A stretch of 64,000 nt of DNA from Paraburkholderia sprentiae WSM5005 (GTDB taxonomy: Bacteria; Pseudomonadota; Gammaproteobacteria; Burkholderiales; Burkholderiaceae): NCBI RefSeq assembly GCF_001865575.2, contig NZ_CP017561.2, positions 2,294,001-2,358,000 on the forward strand. Direction: 5' to 3'. Below, piece after piece: positions 19,244 to 28,260 of this stretch. A program made the translations under genes and the position numbers. The notes under the pieces are model-generated. The model saw only the letters and a program-made list of their open reading frames with translations. It was not told where the DNA came from and ran no database searches. Within the stretch, counting starts at the first letter, position 1. Each line of letters starts with the position of its first letter.

Positions 19244-20641
19244 ATGTCCGCCAACCGTTTCGATACGCTTGCGCTGCACGCCGGCGCAGCCCCCGACCCC
19301 GCCACCGGCGCACGCGCGACGCCGATCTACCAGACCACGTCGTTTTCGTTCCGCGACACGGACCACGCCGCCGCGCTGTTCAACATGGAGCGCGCCGGCC
19401 ACGTCTATTCGCGCATTTCGAATCCGACCGTCGCCGTGTTCGAGGAGCGCGTCGCCGCACTCGAAAACGGCGCCGGCGCGATCGGCACGGCGAGCGGCCA
19501 GGCCGCGCTGCATCTGGCGATCGCGACGCTGATGGGCGCAGGCTCGCACATCGTCGCATCGAGCGCGCTGTACGGCGGCTCGCACAGTCTGCTGCATTAC
19601 ACGCTGCGGCGTTTCGGCATCGACACGACCTTCGTGAAGGCCGGTGATCTCGCCGCGTGGCGCGCCGCGCTGCGCCCCAACACCCGCCTGCTATTCGGCG
19701 AAACGCTCGGCAATCCGGGCCTCGACGTGCTCGACATCGCCGCGCTCGCGCAGATCGCGCACACACACCGGGTGCCGTTGCTGGTCGACTCGACCTTCAC
19801 GACGCCTTACCTGCTGCGCCCGTTCGAGCACGGCGCCGACTTCGTCTACCACTCGGCGACCAAGTTTCTCGGCGGCCACGGCACGACGATCGGCGGCGTG
19901 CTGGTCGACGGCGGCACGTTCGATTTCGAGGCTTCCGGCCGCTTTCCCGAATTCACCGAGCCGTACGACGGTTTCCACGGCATGGTGTTCGCCGAGGAAA
20001 GCACCGTCGCGCCGTTCCTGCTGCGCGCGCGCCGGGAAGGCTTGCGCGACTTCGGCGCGTGCCTGCATCCGCAGGCCGCGTGGCAGCTGCTGCAAGGCAT
20101 CGAGACGCTGCCGTTGCGCATGGAGCGTCACGTCGCCAACACCCGGCGCGTGGTCGAATTTCTCGCCGGCCATGCGGCGGTCGAATCGGTCGCCTATCCC
20201 GAGCTATCGACGCATCCCGACCACGCGCTCGCCAAGCGACTGCTACCACGCGGCGCCGGCGCGGTGTTCAGCTTCAATCTGCGCGGCGACCGCGCGGCCG
20301 GGCGCGCCTTCATCGAAGCGCTCGCGCTCTTCTCTCACCTCGCGAACGTCGGCGACGCGCGCTCGCTGGTGATCCATCCGGCGTCGACGACGCATTTCCG
20401 CATGGATGCCGCCGCGCTCGCGGCGGCCGGTATCGCGGAAGGCACGATCCGTCTGTCGATTGGCCTCGAAGATCCGGATGACCTGATCGACGATCTCAAG
20501 CGCGCGTTGAAGGCCGCGCAAAAAGCCGCGCAACCCGCGGGCAGCAGCCGCAGCGCAAGCCCGGACGGCGCCCCCGCGCAGCAGAGCGCCACGGCCGCAT
20601 CCGCCGGCACCAGCGCCCCCGCCCGCCCGGAGTCCGCATGA
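19244..20641 (+). CDS. metY: O-acetylhomoserine sulfhydrylase
   Basis: A PLP enzyme of the Cys/Met metabolism family (465 residues) that makes homocysteine from O-acetylhomoserine and sulfide. It has the N-terminal FDTLALHAGAAPDPATGARA, the ATPIYQTTSF motif and the PLP-lysine region DFVYHSATKFLGGHGT. It ends with GLEDPDDLIDDLKRAL and then a low-complexity Ala/Ser/Pro tail of about 40 residues that is not part of the fold. The next gene starts inside its stop codon (ATGA). I see no SAM riboswitch in the 294-base upstream spacer. Confidence 0.93.
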   Translation: MSANRFDTLALHAGAAPDPATGARATPIYQTTSFSFRDTDHAAALFNMERAGHVYSRISNPTVAVFEERVAALENGAGAIGTASGQAALHLAIATLMGAGSHIVASSALYGGSHSLLHYTLRRFGIDTTFVKAGDLAAWRAALRPNTRLLFGETLGNPGLDVLDIAALAQIAHTHRVPLLVDSTFTTPYLLRPFEHGADFVYHSATKFLGGHGTTIGGVLVDGGTFDFEASGRFPEFTEPYDGFHGMVFAEESTVAPFLLRARREGLRDFGACLHPQAAWQLLQGIETLPLRMERHVANTRRVVEFLAGHAAVESVAYPELSTHPDHALAKRLLPRGAGAVFSFNLRGDRAAGRAFIEALALFSHLANVGDARSLVIHPASTTHFRMDAAALAAAGIAEGTIRLSIGLEDPDDLIDDLKRALKAAQKAAQPAGSSRSASPDGAPAQQSATAASAGTSAPARPESA

Positions 20642-21471
20642 TCGTCACCGTTCAAGGCGAACCGGCTTACGCCTACACCGGCGGCAAACCCTTCGACGCG
20701 AGCCTGCGGACAGCGGTATTCATTCATGGCGCCGAGCACGATCACAGCGTGTGGGCGCTGCAAAGCCGCTACTTCGCGCATCACGGCTTCGGCGTGCTTG
20801 CGCTCGATCTGCCCGGCCACCGCCGCAGCGCCGGACCCGCGCTTGCCGGCATCCCCGCGCTGGCCGACTGGCTCGCGGCGCTGCTCGACGCCGTGGGCGT
20901 CACGCGTGCGTTCGTCGCCGGTCACAGCATGGGCTCGCTGATCGCACTCGACTTCGCCGGCCGCTATCCGCAGCGCGCGACGCATGTTGCGCTGCTCGCG
21001 ACCGCGCTACCGATGACCGTCTCCGACGCGCTGCTCGACGCCGCACTCAACCGCGAGCCCGAGGCGATCGCCATGGTCAACCAGTGGTCGCATTCGACGC
21101 TCGCGGCGAAGCCGTCGTGTCCCGGCCCCGGCTTCTGGCTGCATGGCATGAACCAGCGGCTGATGGAGCACGTCTCCGCCAGCGGTGAACCGCATCTGTT
21201 CCACACCGATTTCACCGCCTGCCACACCTATGCGGATGGCCTCGCCCGCGCGGCGCAGGTGCGTTGCGCCACCCGCCTGATCGTCGGCCGGCGTGATGCC
21301 ATGACGCCGCCACGTGCCGCGAAAGCGCTTGCCGATGCGCTCGCGCAGGCGGGCACGCCGGTCGACACCGTCACGCTCGACGCAGGCCACGCGTTGATGA
21401 CCGAGCAACCCGACGCGACGCTCGATGCGCTGTACGGCTTCGCTTCGCGGCCGCCGCACGAAGCACGTTGA
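20638..21471 (+). CDS. Alpha/beta-hydrolase
   Basis: A 277-residue alpha/beta-hydrolase with an HG oxyanion motif (VFIHGAEHDHSVW), the nucleophile elbow VAGHSMGSLIALDFAG and a C-terminal His in TLDAGHALMTEQ. It overlaps metY by four bases (ATGA), which indicates coupled translation and perhaps a link to sulfur amino-acid metabolism. Homology alone does not name a substrate. Confidence 0.88.
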   Translation: MIVTVQGEPAYAYTGGKPFDASLRTAVFIHGAEHDHSVWALQSRYFAHHGFGVLALDLPGHRRSAGPALAGIPALADWLAALLDAVGVTRAFVAGHSMGSLIALDFAGRYPQRATHVALLATALPMTVSDALLDAALNREPEAIAMVNQWSHSTLAAKPSCPGPGFWLHGMNQRLMEHVSASGEPHLFHTDFTACHTYADGLARAAQVRCATRLIVGRRDAMTPPRAAKALADALAQAGTPVDTVTLDAGHALMTEQPDATLDALYGFASRPPHEAR

Positions 21472-21615
21472 GTGGGCGTTCGATCGCGGCTCTGCGCGCA
21501 CCTCGTTGGCCCGCAGGCAGTCACTAGGCAAGCCGCTGCGAATGGCCAGGTTGCGTTAGGCAGGCGATCGCCGGAGAATGATCGAAGCTGTCTTTTTCAG
21601 CCTGCGGAGGCCGTC

Positions 21616-21936
21616 ATGGCTCATACAGCCCATACCGATCGCTTCGCGAGCTTCGCGGAGTTTTATCCGTACTACCTGAGCGAGCATCGCAACATTGTGT
21701 CGCGGCGGCTGCATTTCGTCGGCTCGCTCGGCGTGATCGGCTGCCTCGCGATGGCGCTCGCCACCGGCGGCTGGCTGTGGTTGCCGGCGGCCGTGGTGTG
21801 CGGTTATGGCTTCGCTTGGGTCGGCCATTTCTTCTTCGAAAAGAACAGGCCGGCCACCTTCCGTCATCCGTTTTACAGCCTGATGGGCGACTGGGTGATG
21901 TTCAAGGACATCTGCGTGGGAAAGATTTCGTTGTAG
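21616..21936 (+). CDS. DUF962/Mpo1-like membrane protein
   Basis: A 106-residue integral membrane protein matching the DUF962 (Mpo1-like) family. It has FASFAEFYPYYLSEHRNIVS at the N-terminus, the paired-His pattern RRLHFVGSLG and GHFFFEKNRPATFRHPFYSL. Yeast Mpo1 is an Fe(II) dioxygenase of 2-hydroxy fatty acids; whether the bacterial protein acts so is unknown. The start follows a GGAGG site. Two hydrophobic segments are visible. Confidence 0.88.
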   Translation: MAHTAHTDRFASFAEFYPYYLSEHRNIVSRRLHFVGSLGVIGCLAMALATGGWLWLPAAVVCGYGFAWVGHFFFEKNRPATFRHPFYSLMGDWVMFKDICVGKISL

Positions 21937-21971
21937 TTCTACCGCGGCGGGCTCAAGGTCAAGCCGCCATA

Positions 21972-23285
21972 TCACGCTGCCTGGTGCGGCATCGAAGCCG
22001 CCGCGCGCTCGCCGTCTCCGGGTCGCGCCGCCCTTGCCGCCGCGCGCGAGGCCAGCAACGCGGCGAGCGTCACCTTCAGTTGGTCGTTGTCGAGCGCGGC
22101 GAGCAGCATGCCGCCGTCCACCCGCGTCGAGTCGAGTTCGAGCTGATACGTGAGCTCGGCACGGTCGATCACGAACAGGTCGTACAGCCGCTGCACGGTC
22201 ACCTGCGCCGGGTTCGCTAGCAGCACGAAATGCGGGCCGGTATGGTCCTCCTCCAGCCGCGCGATCCACTCGATCTCCTCGAGACGCTGCAATAGCATCA
22301 GCGTCGTATCCATGTCGCGGCGAAGCATGCGCGCAAGCTCGGGCATCGTGTAGCCGCGCCTGCCGGCCTCGCGCGCTTCGCACAGCCGCGCGAGCAATTC
22401 GAGCGAATCGAACAGGTTGCTGCCATAGAACACCGGGCGATGAAACTGACCGATGCGAACCGCCGGCAACGCCGATGCAATCATCGCGCCGGTCAGCGTG
22501 ATGAACCAGCACAGGTACATCCACAGCAGAAACAGCGGCACCGCGGCGAACGCGCCGTACACGGCGGTATAGGTGGGAATACGGCGTACGTAGTAGCCGA
22601 AGCCGCGCTTGGAGAGCTCGAACGCGATTGCGGCGATCACGCCGCCGACCACCGCGTCGCGCCATTCGACGCGGCAGTTCGGCAGATAAACGTAAAGAAT
22701 CGTGAACGCGAGCATGGTGAACGGCAGCGTGGCGCTCGCGAGCGCCCATTCGATCAGCGGTGTGATGCGCTGCGCGGCGCTGAACGTCATGGATTCCGTG
22801 AACAGATACGAAGAGATCGACAGACTCACGCCGATCAGGATCGGACCGAGCGTGATGATCGCCCAGTAGACGAGTATGCGCTGCGCGACGGGCCGTGCCT
22901 TGCGCACGCGCCAGATCACGTTGAACGCGGACTCGACGGTCATCATGGTCATCACCGCGGTGACGAACAGCACGATCATGCCGATCGTGGTCAGCCCTTT
23001 GGCCTTCGCCGCGAACTGGTTCAGATACTTGAAAATCTGATCGTTCAGCTGCGCGGGCATCAGGTGATCGGCGAGAAAAAACTGCAGCGACGCCTGGAAC
23101 GAGCTGAAGATCGGAAACGCGGTGAACAGCGCAAACGCGACGGTGGCGAGCGGCACGAGCGCGAGCATCGTGGTGAACGTCAGGCTGCCCGCGACCTGCG
23201 GAATCCGGTCCTCGCCGATGCGTTGCGCGGCGAATTGCGCGAGCCGTTTGAGCGTGTCGAGATCGAAACGCACCCTAACCAACAA
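21972..23285 (-). CDS. YihY/virulence factor BrkB-family membrane protein
   Basis: An inner-membrane protein of about 437 residues with six predicted hydrophobic segments and the YihY/BrkB pattern (DRIPQVAGSLTFTTMLALVP, SAFNVIWRVRKARP, FAAVPLFLLWMYLCW). The C-terminal 150 residues form a soluble extension. No ATG fits: a GGAGG site at 23291-23295 points to one of two consecutive TTG codons (23285 or 23282), with a GTG at 23273 as the next option. Earlier naming as RNase BN is incorrect for this family. Function is unproven. Confidence 0.9.
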   Translation of the reverse strand: MLVRVRFDLDTLKRLAQFAAQRIGEDRIPQVAGSLTFTTMLALVPLATVAFALFTAFPIFSSFQASLQFFLADHLMPAQLNDQIFKYLNQFAAKAKGLTTIGMIVLFVTAVMTMMTVESAFNVIWRVRKARPVAQRILVYWAIITLGPILIGVSLSISSYLFTESMTFSAAQRITPLIEWALASATLPFTMLAFTILYVYLPNCRVEWRDAVVGGVIAAIAFELSKRGFGYYVRRIPTYTAVYGAFAAVPLFLLWMYLCWFITLTGAMIASALPAVRIGQFHRPVFYGSNLFDSLELLARLCEAREAGRRGYTMPELARMLRRDMDTTLMLLQRLEEIEWIARLEEDHTGPHFVLLANPAQVTVQRLYDLFVIDRAELTYQLELDSTRVDGGMLLAALDNDQLKVTLAALLASRAAARAARPGDGERAAASMPHQAA

Positions 23286-23306
23286 ACCTGCCTCCTTGCT
23301 TGCTGA

Positions 23307-24017
<711 letters not shown>

Positions 24018-24027
24018 GCCTACCGCC

Positions 24028-24474
24028 GTGAACGCACCCGTGCCCGTGCAGCCCAGAGCCGCCGCTGCGCTCGTCGCCGTTTTCACGCTGGTCGCGATGA
24101 TCGCGCTGGCGCTCGCATGGGAAGGGTGGCTCGCGCCGTTGCGGCCCGGCGGTTCACTGCTCGTGCTGAAGGCCTTGCCGCTGCTCGCCGCGTTGCCGGG
24201 AGCATGGCGACGCCGGCTTTATACGATGCAATGGGCTTCGATGCTGATCCTGCTGTACTTCGCCGAAGGCGTGGTACGCGGCTGGAGCGATCATGGCTTG
24301 AGTGCGCGGCTCGGCTGGCTGCAAGCGGCGCTTGCCGTGATCTTCTTCGCCTGCGCGCTCGCGTATGTCGGGCCGTTCAAGCGCGCGGCGAAACGGGCCG
24401 CTAAGCAGGCCGCTAAGCAGGCCACTAAGCACCCCACTAAGCAGGCCGCCAGCGAACCCACCCCGCCCGCCTGA
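24028..24474 (+). CDS. DUF2069 membrane protein with Lys/Ala repeat tail
   Basis: A 148-residue protein with a GTG start. It has about four hydrophobic segments and the DUF2069 pattern (LLVLKALPLLAALPG, MQWASMLILLYFAEG). From about residue 118 it ends in a basic repeat tail of the KQAAKQATKH type encoded by four tandem 12-bp units. It is close behind wrbA, probably in one transcript. Function unknown. Confidence 0.85.
   Translation: MNAPVPVQPRAAAALVAVFTLVAMIALALAWEGWLAPLRPGGSLLVLKALPLLAALPGAWRRRLYTMQWASMLILLYFAEGVVRGWSDHGLSARLGWLQAALAVIFFACALAYVGPFKRAAKRAAKQAAKQATKHPTKQAASEPTPPA
24397..24444 (+). repeat. Tandem 12-bp repeat inside the DUF2069 gene
   Basis: Four consecutive 12-bp units of the form GCCGCTAAGCAG (two identical, two with one to three changes) encode AAKQ-AAKQ-ATKH-PTKQ. 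The unit length is a multiple of three, so copy changes keep the frame and lengthen or shorten the basic tail. Confidence 0.9.
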
Positions 24475-24501
24475 CGCCTCCAACACCGCCAACCGACTCA
24501 G

Positions 24502-25920
24502 ATGACCCACACCGCTTTTCTCGCCGCCTGCCGCGACGCCATCGGCGCGGCTCACGTACTGACCGACCCGCAGGACACGGCGCCGTTTCTGACCGACTGG
24601 CGTCGCCGCTACACCGGCGCGGCCTGCGCGGTGCTCGCGCCAGCCACGTCCGCCGAAGCCGCCGCGCTCGTCAAGCTCGCGGTCGAACATCGCGTCGCGC
24701 TGGTGCCGCAGGGCGGCAACACCGGCCTCGCGGGCGGCGCGACACCCGACGCGAGCGGCGCGCAGGCGGTCATCAGCCTGCGCCGCCTGAATCGGGTGCG
24801 CGACATCGATCCGCACAACAACACGATCACCGTCGAAGCCGGCGTGATCCTCGCCGAGGTGCAGAAGCATGCGGAAGCGGCCGGGCGTCTGTTTGCGCTG
24901 AGCCTCGCCGCCGAGGGCAGCTGCACGATCGGCGGCAATCTGTCGACCAACGCGGGCGGAACCGGTGTGCTGCGCTACGGCAACACGCGCGAGCTATGCC
25001 TCGGCCTCGAAGTAGTGACGCCGCAAGGCGAACTATGGGACGGCCTGCGCGGGCTGCGCAAGGACAACACCGGCTACGATCTGCGCGACCTGTTCATCGG
25101 CGCGGAGGGCACCCTCGGCCTGATCACCGCGGCGGTGCTGAAGCTGCATCCGCAGCCCGCCGCGCGCGTCACCGCGCTTGCCGCGCTCGCGTCGCCGCAT
25201 GCGGCGCTCGATTTTCTCGCGCTCACGCAGCGCATGGCCGGGCCCCTATTGACCGGCTTCGAGCTGATGTCGGATTTCTGCGTGCGCCTCGTCGGCCGGC
25301 ATTTCGAGCAGATGCGTTATCCGTTCGCTGAAGCGCATGCGCAGATCGTGCTGCTCGAACTGTCGGACAGCGAAAGCGAAGTGCACGCCCGCACGCTGTT
25401 CGAAGGGCTGATGCAGACCGCACTCGAACAGGGTCTCGTCGAAGACGCCGTGGTCGCGGAAAACCTCGCGCAGTCGCGCGCGTTCTGGAATCTGCGCGAG
25501 CACATTCCGCTCGCACAGGCCGAGGAAGGGCTCAACATCAAGCACGACATCGCGGTGCCGATTTCATGCATCGGCCACTTCATCGAAGCGACCGACGCGG
25601 CGATCGCGCAAGCGGCACCTGGCGCGCGCATGGTCACGTTCGGCCATCTCGGCGACGGTAATCTGCACTACAACGTGCAGGCACCGGAGGGCGTCGACGC
25701 GACGGCGTTTCTGCGGCAACACCAGAGCGCGATCAACCGGATCGTCTACGACAGCGTGGCTGCACATCGCGGCAGCATCAGCGCGGAACATGGACTCGGC
25801 CAGCTGAAAATCGACGATGCCGCGCGCTACAAGCAGGACGTCGAACTGCGGATGATGCGCGCGATCAAACAGGCGCTCGATCCGCTGAACCTGATGAATC
25901 CGGGCAAGGTGCTACGCTAA
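24502..25920 (+). CDS. FAD-linked oxidase, D-2-hydroxyacid dehydrogenase type
   Basis: A 472-residue PCMH-type flavoprotein. The FAD motif VALVPQGGNTGLAGGATP lies near residue 70. It is followed by SCTIGGNLSTNAGGTGVLRYG and, in the C-terminal half, TFGHLGDGNLHYNV and ISAEHGLGQLK, the metal-binding His signature of the GlcD/D2HGDH group. It oxidises a D-2-hydroxyacid (D-lactate, glycolate or D-2-hydroxyglutarate); which one cannot be told. Confidence 0.9.
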   Translation: MTHTAFLAACRDAIGAAHVLTDPQDTAPFLTDWRRRYTGAACAVLAPATSAEAAALVKLAVEHRVALVPQGGNTGLAGGATPDASGAQAVISLRRLNRVRDIDPHNNTITVEAGVILAEVQKHAEAAGRLFALSLAAEGSCTIGGNLSTNAGGTGVLRYGNTRELCLGLEVVTPQGELWDGLRGLRKDNTGYDLRDLFIGAEGTLGLITAAVLKLHPQPAARVTALAALASPHAALDFLALTQRMAGPLLTGFELMSDFCVRLVGRHFEQMRYPFAEAHAQIVLLELSDSESEVHARTLFEGLMQTALEQGLVEDAVVAENLAQSRAFWNLREHIPLAQAEEGLNIKHDIAVPISCIGHFIEATDAAIAQAAPGARMVTFGHLGDGNLHYNVQAPEGVDATAFLRQHQSAINRIVYDSVAAHRGSISAEHGLGQLKIDDAARYKQDVELRMMRAIKQALDPLNLMNPGKVLR

Positions 25921-25972
25921 CGTCAGAAGCCTGCGCGATCCGGCGCGCAGGCGTTTCGCAGGAGTAGCGTCC

Positions 25973-26779
25973 GTGAAGATTCGCGTGCTGTCCGATCTGC
26001 ATCTGGAAAACGACGAGCCTGAACTGATCCCGCATGCGCAGGCGGATCTGGTCGTGCTGGCGGGCGATATTCACAACCATGCGGCCGGCCCGCGTTGGGC
26101 CGCGCAGGCCTTCGACGACGCGGTACCGGTCGTCTATGTACCGGGCAATCACGAGTACTACGACGGTGAGTTCGGCGCGCTGGAGAGCGCGCTGCTCGAC
26201 GCGGCCGCGCAGGTCGACAACGTCCATGTGTTGAACAACGCCGCGCTGATCGACAGCCAGGGACGCTGGCGCGTGCTCGGGACGACGTTGTGGACCGACT
26301 TCGCGCTGTACGGCGCGACGCCCGGTGCAATCGAGGAATCGATCGTCGCCGCGCGCCGGGTCATGCTCGACTATCGCGGACTGATCCAGATGAACTGGCC
26401 GCACGACCCACGCGACGCCGCGCGCGACTTCACGCCCGCCGATTCGCTCGCGCTGCACCAGCATGCACGCGCGTGGCTCGAAAGCGAGCTTGCCAGGCCG
26501 TTCGCCGGCCAAACGATCGTGGTGACGCACCATGCGCCGCATCGGCTGAGTCTGGCTGGGCGCTTTGCCGAGGACCGCGTGTCGGCGGGCTTCGTCAATC
26601 ATCTGCCCGAGCTCGTGCGCGCGCCCGTCGCGCTGTGGATTCATGGCCACACGCATACGTCGTTCGACTATGTGGTGGACGGCACGCGCGTCGTATGCAA
26701 TCCGCGCGGCTATTTCGACCGACGCACGCGCCAGTGGGAAAATCCGCGGTTTGCGTGGGACAAGGTTGTCGAGATCTAG
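25973..26779 (+). CDS. Calcineurin-like metallophosphoesterase
   Basis: A 268-residue protein with the dimetal phosphoesterase motifs in order: SDLHLENDE, VLAGDIHNH, PGNHEYYDG, VVTHHAPH and WIHGHTHTSFDY. It starts at GTG with an AGGAG site. It has no membrane segment. The substrate is unknown; cyclic nucleotides or phosphoesters are typical for the group. Confidence 0.9.
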   Translation: MKIRVLSDLHLENDEPELIPHAQADLVVLAGDIHNHAAGPRWAAQAFDDAVPVVYVPGNHEYYDGEFGALESALLDAAAQVDNVHVLNNAALIDSQGRWRVLGTTLWTDFALYGATPGAIEESIVAARRVMLDYRGLIQMNWPHDPRDAARDFTPADSLALHQHARAWLESELARPFAGQTIVVTHHAPHRLSLAGRFAEDRVSAGFVNHLPELVRAPVALWIHGHTHTSFDYVVDGTRVVCNPRGYFDRRTRQWENPRFAWDKVVEI

Positions 26780-26815
26780 CAGGCGCCTTGCATTAAATCA
26801 CCCCACTGCCGCTTT

Positions 26816-26968
26816 TCACCGCTCGCGCCGCGGCGCATCCTGTGACTCGACCTCGACCGGCACGAGTTGCGGCTGCTGTTCGCGCATGCGCCGCAGCAGA
26901 TCACGCGACGCGGCGACGCCGATCAGTCCAAACATGACGGCCAAGCCGATCATCAGGTGCGTATCCAT
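26816..26968 (-). CDS. Small single-pass membrane protein
   Basis: A 50-residue protein starting MDTHLMIGLAVMFGLIGVAA, one hydrophobic helix followed by a basic, charged tail (RDLLRRMREQQP). An AAGGAC site precedes the ATG. I do not recognise a family. It lies between the phosphoesterase (convergent) and the LysR gene. Confidence 0.6.
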   Translation of the reverse strand: MDTHLMIGLAVMFGLIGVAASRDLLRRMREQQPQLVPVEVESQDAPRRER

Positions 26969-27166
26969 GGATGTGTCGTCCTTAGTGGTTGCGAGGTGCC
27001 GACCGGCGGCGGATCCCAGCACGTCCGCCCGGAACGGCGGTGCATGAACGACACGTTAGCAAATCGACTGCGCGCGAGAAGTAAAGAAATGTTGCGACGC
27101 GGCGCCTGTGTAACAGGCTGTCACGCGATGCGCGGCTCGAACGTCAAGGCATGACGAGCAGACCGT

Positions 27167-28105
27167 TCAGGTTCGCGCGAACTGCCGCAACTCCTGCTGG
27201 TCCGCCGCCAATGTGGACGGCAACTCGTCGCGCAGGAATTCCACCCACGTGCGGATCTTCGCGTCGAGATACTGCCGCGACGGATACAGCGCATACAGAT
27301 TCATCTGCTGCGACGTGTATTCGGGCATCACCCACATCAGTTCGCCGCTGCGCAAACGGCTGATCGCCGAGTAAATCGGAATCAGCGCCACGCCCATGCC
27401 CTGGGAGACGGCCACGACCATCGCCTCGGCCACGTTCACCTGAAACGTCGTCGCGCCGAGCGAGACGGTTTCCTCGCCGTTCGGGCCGTCGAAAGTCCAT
27501 TTGTCCGGCGGATACACCGGCGACACCATCTGCAGGCAGGTGTGCTGCGCGAGGTCCGCGGGCTTTTGCGGCACGCCGTGCCGCTCGAGGTAAGCCGGCG
27601 ACGCGCACGCAATGCTAAAGGCGCTGCCCAGGCGCTGCGACACGAGGCCCGAATCCGGCAAGCCGGTCGCGAGCGTCAGCGACACGTCGAAGCCTTCGTC
27701 GAGCAGATCGGGCATGCGCTGCGCGAGCGTCAGTTCGATATGCACGTCCGGGTAGCGCTGCTGGTAGCGGCCCACGGCCGGCACCACGTAGTGCTGGCCG
27801 AAGCTCGTCATCGCGTGAACCTTGAGCTTGCCGGAAGGGCGCGCGTGCGCGTCGCTCGCCTCGGCCTCCGCCTGATCCACATACGCAAGAATCTGCTCGC
27901 AGCGCTGCAGATAGCGCTCGCCGGCTTCGGTCAGCGCGATGCGGCGCGTCGTCCGGTTCAACAGCCGCGTGCGCAGATGCGCTTCCAGATCGGAAACCGC
28001 GCGCGACGCATAGGCCGTCGTTGTATTCAGGTGCTGCGCCGCGCCCGTGAAGCTGCCCGCTTCGACGACGCGGACGAAAACGCGCATGTTTTGAAGCGTG
28101 TCCAT
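27167..28105 (-). CDS. LysR-family regulator beside the efflux operon
   Basis: A 312-residue LTTR: N-terminal winged HTH (MDTLQNMRVFVRVVEAGSFT, with LTEAGERYLQRCEQIL at its end) and a C-terminal effector domain. It is divergent from a NodT-FUSC-DUF1656-HlyD efflux operon across 155 bases. In this arrangement LTTRs (AaeR-type) commonly activate the pump in response to aromatic acids. The ligand here is inferred only. Confidence 0.92.
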   Translation of the reverse strand: MDTLQNMRVFVRVVEAGSFTGAAQHLNTTTAYASRAVSDLEAHLRTRLLNRTTRRIALTEAGERYLQRCEQILAYVDQAEAEASDAHARPSGKLKVHAMTSFGQHYVVPAVGRYQQRYPDVHIELTLAQRMPDLLDEGFDVSLTLATGLPDSGLVSQRLGSAFSIACASPAYLERHGVPQKPADLAQHTCLQMVSPVYPPDKWTFDGPNGEETVSLGATTFQVNVAEAMVVAVSQGMGVALIPIYSAISRLRSGELMWVMPEYTSQQMNLYALYPSRQYLDAKIRTWVEFLRDELPSTLAADQQELRQFART

Positions 28106-28260
28106 AGCTATCCCCAGAAATCGGCAGCGATTGTTACATGATCAGCAATGGCGATTATCTCACGTTGGGTAAAAATGCCTTGCATCCTTACCGGTTATTC
28201 CCCAATCGATCGAAAAATATAATTGCGCACAAGGTTCTATAGTCAAATTTGGAGGAAATC
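28106..28260 (+). promoter_or_regulatory. Divergent control region, LysR gene/efflux operon
   Basis: The 155-base spacer is AT-richer than its surroundings. It contains a TATAAT hexamer at 28218-28223 facing the efflux operon, without a good -35. It also contains an ATTG-N12-CAAT type sequence around a TGATCA core (near 28131-28150) that could be an LTTR site. A GGAGG ribosome site at 28251-28255 fixes the downstream GTG start. Confidence 0.4.
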
